This document shows, one piece after another, positions 53,159 through 64,000 of a stretch of DNA of 64,000 nt. The notes beneath the pieces were generated by a model, which was given only the letters and a program-made list of their open reading frames with translations, had not been told where the DNA came from and did not search any database. The position numbers and the translations under genes are program-made. Source of the stretch: Silanimonas sp. (GTDB lineage Bacteria > Pseudomonadota > Gammaproteobacteria > Xanthomonadales > Xanthomonadaceae); the NCBI GenBank assembly GCA_018334015.1, contig JAGXTI010000034.1, positions 1-64,000 of the forward strand, read 5' to 3'. Each line of letters begins with the position of its first letter. Position 1 is the stretch's first letter.

Positions 53159-54514
53159 ATGCGCGTCAGCGTGTTCGGAACCGGCTACGTCGGTCTGGTC
53201 ACTGGGGCCTGCCTCGCCGAGGTGGGCCACCAGGTCATCTGCGTCGACATCGACGCGGCGAAGATCGAAGCCCTGAGCCAGGGCCGTATCCCGATCTTCG
53301 AACCGGGCCTCGAAGACCTGGTGCTGGCCAATGCCCGCGCCGGACGCCTGCGTTTCACCACCGATGCCGAGGCCGCCGCCGCCGCGGCTGGCATCGTTTT
53401 CATCGCGGTCGGCACGCCGCCCGACGAGGACGGCAGCGCCGACCTGCGGCATGTGCTGGCGGTGGCCCGCACCCTCGGCCGCTGCATCGGGCAGCCGACG
53501 GTCGTGGTCAACAAGAGCACCGTGCCGGTTGGCACCGCCGACCGGGTGCGCGAGGTCATCGCCGCCGAGCTTGCGGCGCGTGGCGAGCAGCACGCCTTCA
53601 GCGTGGTCGCCAACCCCGAGTTCCTGAAGGAAGGCGCGGCGGTGGCCGACTGCCTGCGCCCGGACCGCATCATCCTCGGCAGCCGCGATACTGCCGCCAT
53701 CGAGAAGATGAAGCGCCTGTACGCGCCCTTCAACCGCAACCACGAGCGGGTGATCGTCATGGACGAACGCTCGGCCGAACTGACCAAGTACGCCGCCAAT
53801 GCCATGCTGGCGACCAAGATCAGTTTCATGAACGAGATGGCCAACATCGCCGAGCGCGTCGGCGCCGACATCGAGGCGGTTCGACAAGGCATCGGCAGTG
53901 ATCCGCGCATCGGCTGGCACTTCATCTACCCCGGTGCCGGCTACGGCGGCAGCTGCTTCCCCAAGGACGTGCAGGCACTCGAGCGCACCGCCCGCCAGCA
54001 CGGCCACGAGGCCCTGATCTTGCGTGCCGTCGAATCGGTCAACCAGCACCAGAAGGGCAAGCTGTTCGAGCTGATCCGGCAGCATTTCCGGGGCGCGGTG
54101 GCCGGGCGCTGCTTCGCCGTCTGGGGGCTTGCCTTCAAGCCCAACACCGACGACATGCGCGAGGCCTCCAGCCGCCGCTTGCTGGAACAGCTATGGGCCG
54201 CCGGGGCCACGGTGCGCGCCCATGACCCGGAGGCGATGGGCGAGGCCCGAAGGCTTTACGGCGAGCGGCCGGACCTGCAGCTCTGCGCCTCACCCGACGA
54301 AGCCCTGCAGGGGGCCGATGGCCTGGTCGTGGTCACCGAGTGGAAGGCCTTCTTGAACCCCGATTTCGAGGCTCTGCGCCGCGAACTGCGCGAGGCCGTG
54401 GTGTTCGACGGTCGCAACATTTTCGAACCGGCCGAGGTCGAGGCTGCCGGACTGGCCTATTACGGCATCGGCCGAGGCCGCAGCCTGCAAGGAGGCGATG
54501 ATGCCCGCACCTGA
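53159..54514 (+). CDS. ugd: UDP-glucose 6-dehydrogenase
   Basis: The enzyme oxidises UDP-glucose to UDP-glucuronate with two NAD+. The 451-aa product has the Rossmann [38 protein letters not shown], and the catalytic Cys266 in [10 protein letters not shown]; the C-terminal UDP-binding domain has [21 protein letters not shown] is 7 bases before the ATG. It overlaps slyX by 17 bases. UDP-glucuronate feeds capsule, exopolysaccharide or LPS. Confidence 0.96.
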   Translation: MRVSVFGTGYVGLVTGACLAEVGHQVICVDIDAAKIEALSQGRIPIFEPGLEDLVLANARAGRLRFTTDAEAAAAAAGIVFIAVGTPPDEDGSADLRHVLAVARTLGRCIGQPTVVVNKSTVPVGTADRVREVIAAELAARGEQHAFSVVANPEFLKEGAAVADCLRPDRIILGSRDTAAIEKMKRLYAPFNRNHERVIVMDERSAELTKYAANAMLATKISFMNEMANIAERVGADIEAVRQGIGSDPRIGWHFIYPGAGYGGSCFPKDVQALERTARQHGHEALILRAVESVNQHQKGKLFELIRQHFRGAVAGRCFAVWGLAFKPNTDDMREASSRRLLEQLWAAGATVRAHDPEAMGEARRLYGERPDLQLCASPDEALQGADGLVVVTEWKAFLNPDFEALRRELREAVVFDGRNIFEPAEVEAAGLAYYGIGRGRSLQGGDDART

Positions 54515-54731
54515 TCGTGACGACGCCACCGAGCGTCGTTTTGCCGAACTGGAAACCCGACTGGCCTTCCAGGAGCAGTCTCTGCACGAGCTTTCCGATG
54601 CGCTTGCCGAAGCCCGCCTGGAAGGCCAGCGCAACCGCGAGTTGCTGGGTCGCGTCCTCGAGGACCTGAAACAGCTGCGCCGCGCCCTGGTGGCCGATCC
54701 GGCCAGCGAACCGCCACCGCCGCATTACTGA
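54498..54731 (+). CDS. slyX: SlyX family coiled-coil protein
   Basis: The 77-aa product is mostly one coiled coil ([20 protein letters not shown] and the following LSDALAEA) with a Pro-rich end PPPPHY, the SlyX signature. Function unknown. GGAGG lies 3 bases before the first of two tandem ATGs (54498, 54501). It starts inside the end of ugd. Confidence 0.9.
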   Translation: MMPAPDRDDATERRFAELETRLAFQEQSLHELSDALAEARLEGQRNRELLGRVLEDLKQLRRALVADPASEPPPPHY

Positions 54732-54750
54732 ACCCCTCTCCCGCGACCGC

Positions 54751-55344
54751 ATGAGCGACAGCCTGAAAGACCAGTTGCTCGGCCTCGGCTTCAAGCCGGC
54801 GCCGAAGCCCGAGCGCAGCGTGCGCAAGCCGGAGCCCAAACGCCCGCAGGCGCCGCCGGCCGGCCCGCACCCGCCGACCAGCAAGACCCCGCAGCGTGGC
54901 GGCAAGCCGCGCACGCAGGAGGAGATCGACCTCGGCAAGGCTTACGCGCTGCGCGCCGAAACCGAAAAACGCGAGCGCATTGCCGCCGAGCAGGCCAAAC
55001 AGGACGCCGCGCGTCTGCGCCGCGAGGCCAAGGCCAGGCTCGATGCTTTCCTCGTCGGCAAGGCCCTGAACGATCCGGCCGCCGAGCATGCGCGGCACTT
55101 TCCCTACGGCGGCAAGATCAAGCGCGTGCACGTGACGCCGGAGCAGTTGAAGGCCCTGAACGCCGGCGAGCTCGGCGTGCTGCAGAGCCATGGCCGCTAC
55201 CTGCTGGTCTCGGCCGCGGTGCTGGCCGAGGCCAAGGCGATCTTCCCGGAGGCCGTGGCGCTGGAAGTGGACCCGTCCGCGCCACCACCGGCCGAGGCCT
55301 ACGACGACCCGCAGTTCCAGATTCCCGACGATCTCGTCTGGTGA
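54751..55344 (+). CDS. DUF2058 nucleoprotein/polynucleotide-associated protein (YaiL-like)
   Basis: The 197-aa product starts SDSLKDQLLGLGFKPA, the conserved DUF2058 opening, followed by a Pro/Lys-rich linker, a basic coiled coil (about 70-100) and a C-terminal domain with HFPYGGKIKRVHVTPEQ. E. coli YaiL co-purifies with nucleic acid; no activity is assigned. It follows slyX by 19 bases and is followed by a hairpin shared with the convergent peptidase gene. Confidence 0.9.
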   Translation: MSDSLKDQLLGLGFKPAPKPERSVRKPEPKRPQAPPAGPHPPTSKTPQRGGKPRTQEEIDLGKAYALRAETEKRERIAAEQAKQDAARLRREAKARLDAFLVGKALNDPAAEHARHFPYGGKIKRVHVTPEQLKALNAGELGVLQSHGRYLLVSAAVLAEAKAIFPEAVALEVDPSAPPPAEAYDDPQFQIPDDLVW

Positions 55345-55352
55345 GCGCAAAG

Positions 55353-55381
55353 CCCCCGGCGCCTTGCTGCGCCGAGGGTTT
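55353..55381. terminator. Bidirectional hairpin between convergent DUF2058 and dcp genes
   Basis: CCCCCGGCGC (55353-55362) pairs with GCGCCGAGGG (55369-55378), nine pairs with one mismatch, followed by TTT. The T run is short on the plus strand and the minus strand continues CTTTGC, so termination efficiency is uncertain. Confidence 0.5.
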
Positions 55382-55399
55382 GCCTGCGTCCTGACCCGA

Positions 55400-57565
55400 T
55401 CAGGGTGCTTGGGGTGGTGCGCCCTCCGCGAGGAAACCGCGGCTGCGCAGCAGCGGCTCGACCACCGGTTCGCGGCCGCGGAAGGCCACGTAGGCCGCCA
55501 TCGGATCGCGCAGGTTGCCGGCCGAGAACACGTACTTGCGCAGGCGCTCGGCCACCTCGGGGTGGAACAGATCGCCGGTTTCGACGAAGGCCTCGAAACC
55601 GTCCGAATCCAGCACCTCGCTCCACAGGTAGCTGTAGTAGCCGGCCGAGTAGCCGCCCGCGAAAATGTGCGCGAAATGCGTGCTGCGGTGACGCATCGGG
55701 ATCTCCGGCAGCAGACCGATCCGCTCCAGCGAGGCACGTTCGAAGGCAGCCACATCGATCGAGCGGGCGCTCTCGGCGTCGAGCATGTGGATATCCATGT
55801 CGACAAAACCCGAGGCCAGGAACTCGACGGTGGCGAAGCCCTGGTTGAATTGCCGCGAGGCGATCAGGCGATCCTGCAGCTCACGCGGCATCGGCGCGCC
55901 GGTCTCGACGTGGCGGGCGAAGCGGTCGAGGAAGTAGGGCGTGAGCAGGTAGTGTTCGAGGATCTGCGCCGGGAACTCGACAAAATCACGCGACACCGCG
56001 GTGCCGGCCAGACTCGGGTAGTTCACGTTCGACATCAGGCCGTGCAGGCCGTGACCCAGTTCGTGGAACAGGGTGATGGCGTCGTCGAGCGAGATCGTGG
56101 CGACCTCGCCCTCGGCCGGCGCCGGAATGTTCATGACATTGACGACGTGCGGCGTCACCGCGCCATCGAAGCGCTCCTGCACACGGTAGCTGCTCATCCA
56201 GGCACCGCCCGACTTGCCCTGGCGGGCGAAGTAGTCGCCGTAGAACAGTCCGAGGTGCTGGCCGTTGGCGTCGCTCACTTCCCAGACCCGCACGCTCGGG
56301 TGGTAGACCGGCAGGTCGCGGCGCTCCTTGAAGCGCAGACCGAACAGGCGCTCGGCGAGGTGGAACTGCGCAGCGATGAACTGTTCGAGCGGGAAATAGG
56401 GGCGCAGCTCGTCCTGCGAGACATCGAAGCGGGCCTTGCGCACCTGCTCGGCGTAGTAGCGCCAGTCCCAGCCCTGCAGCGCGTGCTCGCCGCCCTCGGC
56501 GGTGATCAGCGCCTGCATGTCGGCACGCTCTTCTTTGGCGCGGGCCAGCGCCGGCTCCCAGACACGGCGCATCAGGGCCAGTGCCGCCTCGGGGGTTTTG
56601 GCCATGCTGTCGGCGAGGGTGAAGGCGGCATGCGATTCGAAGCCCATGATCCGGGCGCGCTCGGCGCGCAGGGCGACGATCTCGGCGATGATCGCCTTGT
56701 TGTCCTCGCCGTCGTTGTTGTCGCCGCGCATGATCCAGGCGCGCCAGGCTTTCTCACGCAGGGCACGGTCGCTGGCGAAGGTGAGGAAAGGCTCGACGCT
56801 CGGCCGCTGCAGGGTGATCGCGAACTTGCCCTCCTGACCGCGGGCCTTGGCCTCGGCCGCGGCGGCGCCTTTCAGTGCCTCCGGCAGGCCGGCCATCTGG
56901 CTCGCATCGAGGAACAGCGCCCACTCGTCGGTGTCCTGCATCAGGTTCTGCTGGAACTGCGAGGACAGCGAGGCCATGCGTTCGCCGATGGCGGCCACAC
57001 GCTGCCGCTGGGCCTCGGTGAGGGCCGCACCAGCACGCACGAACTGCAGGTGATACCGCTCGACCAGGCGCAATTGCTCGGCGTTGAGCCCGGCCTTGGC
57101 ACGCGCGGCATGGACGGCCTCGACCCGGGCGAACAGCGCCGGGTCGAGCAGGATGCGGTTCTGGTGCGCCGCCAAGCGCGGTGCCATCTGCGTCTGGATG
57201 GCGCGGATGGCCTCGTTGCTGTTGGCCGAGGTCATGTTGAAGAAGACCGCGGCCACGCGGTCGAGCTTGCGGCCGGCCCGTTCCATTGCTGCGATGGTGT
57301 TCGTGAAGTCCGGCGTGGCCGGATGCTTCGCGATGGCTTCGACTTCCTTCAGATGCGCGGCCATGCCGGCTTCAAAGGCCGGCACGAAATGCTCGGGTCG
57401 AATCCGATCGAAGGGCACGGCGCCGAAAGGCGTGTTCCATTCGGCCTCGAAGAAGGGATTGGCCTGCACCGCTTCAGTGGACGATGCGCTGGCGCCTAGC
57501 AGCGTGGTGGGGACGCCCAGCAGGAGGACGGCGGCGAGGGCGGCGGCAAGCGGGGTTCGGGTCAT
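55400..57565 (-). CDS. dcp: M3 family peptidyl-dipeptidase
   Basis: A 721-aa zinc metallopeptidase. A signal peptide (PLAAALAAVLLLGVPTTLLGASA) precedes the M3 fold, and the zinc motif is H501-E-L-G-H505 in LFHELGHGLHGLMS, with the third ligand Glu in FVEFPAQILEHY and HIFAGGYSAGYYSYLWSEVL near the C-terminus, typical of the Dcp branch. It should cleave C-terminal dipeptides from short peptides in the periplasm. The start at ATG 57565 begins the signal peptide. Confidence 0.94.
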   Translation of the reverse strand: MTRTPLAAALAAVLLLGVPTTLLGASASSTEAVQANPFFEAEWNTPFGAVPFDRIRPEHFVPAFEAGMAAHLKEVEAIAKHPATPDFTNTIAAMERAGRKLDRVAAVFFNMTSANSNEAIRAIQTQMAPRLAAHQNRILLDPALFARVEAVHAARAKAGLNAEQLRLVERYHLQFVRAGAALTEAQRQRVAAIGERMASLSSQFQQNLMQDTDEWALFLDASQMAGLPEALKGAAAAEAKARGQEGKFAITLQRPSVEPFLTFASDRALREKAWRAWIMRGDNNDGEDNKAIIAEIVALRAERARIMGFESHAAFTLADSMAKTPEAALALMRRVWEPALARAKEERADMQALITAEGGEHALQGWDWRYYAEQVRKARFDVSQDELRPYFPLEQFIAAQFHLAERLFGLRFKERRDLPVYHPSVRVWEVSDANGQHLGLFYGDYFARQGKSGGAWMSSYRVQERFDGAVTPHVVNVMNIPAPAEGEVATISLDDAITLFHELGHGLHGLMSNVNYPSLAGTAVSRDFVEFPAQILEHYLLTPYFLDRFARHVETGAPMPRELQDRLIASRQFNQGFATVEFLASGFVDMDIHMLDAESARSIDVAAFERASLERIGLLPEIPMRHRSTHFAHIFAGGYSAGYYSYLWSEVLDSDGFEAFVETGDLFHPEVAERLRKYVFSAGNLRDPMAAYVAFRGREPVVEPLLRSRGFLAEGAPPQAP

Positions 57566-57604
57566 GGCGGTGTGGGCAGGCAGTGGGGCCGCCTCGCGGC
57601 GACG

Positions 57605-57678
57605 GGGTAGGACCGACTCTACCCGAGCTGCACACGGCCTTCACAGGCCGGAAGTACCGGTCCGGAATCCCGGACCGG
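57605..57678. repeat. Three tandem perfect hairpins between metH and dcp
   Basis: GGGTAG/CTACCC (57605-57610 with 57619-57624), CGGCCT/AGGCCG (57635-57640 with 57645-57650) and CCGGTCCGG/CCGGACCGG (57657-57665 with 57670-57678) follow each other in the 162-base gap. No T runs adjoin, so they are not classical terminators. They lie between the metH stop (57728) and the dcp start (57565) on the minus strand. Confidence 0.55.
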
Positions 57679-57727
57679 CTGCGATGACCCTCACCGCGTC
57701 GAGGCTGCGGCCGGTAGCGTCGGCGCT

Positions 57728-61548
<3,821 letters not shown>

Positions 61549-61552
<4 letters not shown>

Positions 61553-62496
61553 GCCTGTGCCCCGTCCTTGACGGCCTTGTGCGCGATCAGACTGACGACT
61601 TCGAAATGGGGGGGACGTTTTTCTTTCGCCACCACCGCGCAGACACGCACCGCCAGACCGGCCTTTTCGGCCAACCGGCGAAGCTCGGTCTCGGTGAAGC
61701 CGAGGTTGCGGTGGCCGTAGGCTTCGACCACGGCACGGTGCTCGTGCCGGGCGAGGCAGGTGGCCAGCAGGCGGCCACCGGGGCGCAGCGCGCGGGCGGC
61801 CTCGGTCAGGGCCTTGGCGGGCTTTTCGGCGTAGGTCAGGGCATGCAGCAGCAGCGCCAAGTCGAAGCTGGCATCGGCGCAGTCGATGGCATGCATGTCG
61901 CCCTCGCGGAGTTCGACATGCCCGTGTTTCGAGAGCCGTTCGCGGGCGGCAGCGATCACCTTGGGGCTGGCGTCGATGCACAGGTAACGGCGGGCATGGG
62001 GGGCCAGCATCTCGGCCATCAGACCGTCGCCGGAGGCGATGTCGAGCACATCGAGCGGTTCAACGAGGGGCAGGGCGCTGCGGGCCAGCGCCTCCCAGGT
62101 GCGGCCGGGCGAATAGTGCCGCTCCATGTCGCCGGCCACCGAATCGGCCCAGTTCTGGTCGGAGGCGCGGGCGGCCAGCACCTGCGGCAGGCGCTCGGCG
62201 TCCTGACGCAGCAAGGGGTCGTTGGCGCCGTCACGCAGGGTGCGCCACAAGGCGGCTTCGGCGTTTTCCATGGCATCGTTGAAGCGGTAGTAGGCCGAAA
62301 CGCCGGAACGGCGGTCGACCACCAGCGCGGCCTCGCGCAGTTTGGCGAGGTGGGTGGAGACACGCGGCTGGGCGAGGTGGGTGATGGTGGCCAGTTCGGC
62401 GACGGTCAATTCTTCGCGTTCGACGAGGGCCAGCAGGCGGACACGGGTGGGATCGGCCAGCACCTTCAGGCAGTCCGACCAGGCGTTCAGGTCCAT
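61549..62496 (-). CDS. ArsR-type regulator fused to a SAM-dependent methyltransferase
   Basis: The 315-aa product has an N-terminal ArsR winged helix (about 5-85: [37 protein letters not shown]) and a C-terminal class I methyltransferase domain (about 140-300: [35 protein letters not shown]). It overlaps metH, so it probably regulates methionine/SAM recycling, perhaps sensing SAM or SAH through the methyltransferase fold; SahR-type ArsR regulators of such genes are known. ATG 62496 was preferred to TTG 62520. An inverted repeat lies just upstream (62514-62529). Confidence 0.92.
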
Positions 62497-62513
62497 GTTG
62501 ATCGTTTTATCGC

Positions 62514-62529
62514 GATTCAAAGATGAATC
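62514..62529. promoter_or_regulatory. Inverted repeat, candidate ArsR operator
   Basis: GATTC (62514-62518) and GAATC (62525-62529) are perfect inverted repeats with a 6-base AT-rich spacer (AAAGAT), inside an AT-rich patch that stands out against the GC-rich surroundings. It lies 18 bases before ATG 62496 on the minus strand. Confidence 0.5.
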
Positions 62530-62615
62530 AGATTAGAGGCGGCCCGGCGAGCGGTCAACCGACGGTTTGGCGGTTTTTCACCCCGGCACCATGCCGTCGG
62601 GTATGGTCGAGGGGC

Positions 62616-62621
62616 TACAAT
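62616..62621 (+). promoter_or_regulatory. Candidate -10 element TACAAT for the acyl-CoA dehydrogenase gene
   Basis: TACAAT lies 35 bases before GTG 62657, without a recognisable -35. A small GACC/GGTC hairpin follows in the leader. Confidence 0.4.
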
Positions 62622-62656
62622 CGCGACTTTCCTTGAACCCGACCAAGGGGTCTGCC

Positions 62657-63817
<1,161 letters not shown>

Positions 63818-63830
63818 AGGCGGTCTGGCC

Positions 63831-64000
63831 ATGGACAACGGCCCACCGCCCTTGGCCGATGTCCTGGTCGTCGGTGCCGGCATGGCCGGTGCGGCGGCTG
63901 CACGCCTTGCCGCCGATGCCGGTTTGCGCGTGCTGGCGCTGGACAAGGGCCGGGGTCCGGGCGGTCGCCTGAGCACCCGCCGCGTCGAGGCGGGCGGCTT
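63831..64000 (+). CDS. FAD/NAD(P)-binding amine-oxidase-like protein, 5' part
   Basis: The first 56 codons are visible before the window ends. They hold the dinucleotide motif VLVVGAGMAGAAAARLAADAG and LDKGRGPGGRLSTRRV, the renalase/NAD(P)-binding Rossmann flavoprotein type. It starts 13 bases after the acyl-CoA dehydrogenase stop. Function beyond flavin binding cannot be called. Confidence 0.8.
   Translation, partial: MDNGPPPLADVLVVGAGMAGAAAARLAADAGLRVLALDKGRGPGGRLSTRRVEAGG

Overview
The window reads as a stretch of core chromosome from a high-GC Gammaproteobacterium, most likely of the Xanthomonadales/Lysobacterales type. This is an inference from gene order and protein style: comEC-exbB-exbD-msbA-lpxK-kdsB in a row, a DUF962 gene inside the sdh operon, an ArsR-methyltransferase fusion overlapping metH, and fused E1 alpha/beta dehydrogenase. 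No species is claimed. I see no phage, insertion sequence, integrase or CRISPR array.

Layout. 1-2656: a gene-free, hairpin-rich 0.4 kb, then thiD and a PIN-PhoH ATPase on the minus strand, then tRNA-Leu(TAA). 2915-8576: an HD-GYP phosphodiesterase overlapping a PAS-GGDEF-EAL protein, then a SemiSWEET, a spermidine-synthase-like methyltransferase and a DUF2189 membrane protein. 8590-13116: a GDSL esterase lipoprotein divergent from a YbbA/YbbP-type ABC pair, then DUF456. 13218-20037: envelope and housekeeping genes (DUF5916 outer membrane protein, alpha/beta hydrolase, c-type cytochrome, two glycine-zipper proteins, tcdA, TatD nuclease). 20157-28815: glutaryl-CoA dehydrogenase, an MFS carrier, a fused E1 2-oxoacid dehydrogenase, a PhnD-like binding protein, an alkaline-phosphatase-like protein and ygfZ.

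The central block, 28861-46921, is entirely on the plus strand. It starts with the succinate dehydrogenase operon: a 56-aa SDHAF4/DUF1674 assembly factor, sdhC, sdhD, sdhA, a DUF962 protein, sdhB, a MAPEG protein, sdhE (flavinylation) and a YgfX-like protein. Assembly factors for both the flavoprotein and the complex are therefore encoded with the enzyme. Lipoprotein export (LolC/E, LolD), DNA uptake (comEC), ExbB/ExbD and lipid A/LPS genes (msbA, lpxK, kdsB) follow, then a thioredoxin-NHL protein, uvrC, pgsA and tRNA-Gly/tRNA-Cys.

46973-51087 is a minus-strand YtrA-type operon (GntR regulator, ABC ATPase, permease, DUF2884 lipoprotein, cysteine-synthase-like enzyme) with a clear promoter and operator. 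51159-55344 holds glutathione peroxidase, DUF3429, an FKBP isomerase, UDP-glucose dehydrogenase, slyX and DUF2058. 55400-62496 holds an M3 peptidase, metH and its overlapping ArsR-methyltransferase regulator. The window ends with an acyl-CoA dehydrogenase and the 5' part of a flavoprotein.

The most interesting signals are regulatory or variant rather than a wholly new system: strong hairpins in the leaders of two adjacent genes, a Shine-Dalgarno buried in an 11-bp stem, an autoregulatory GntR operator, and several enzymes whose active-site motifs are altered (ComEC, the alkaline-phosphatase-like protein, the thioredoxin-NHL protein).
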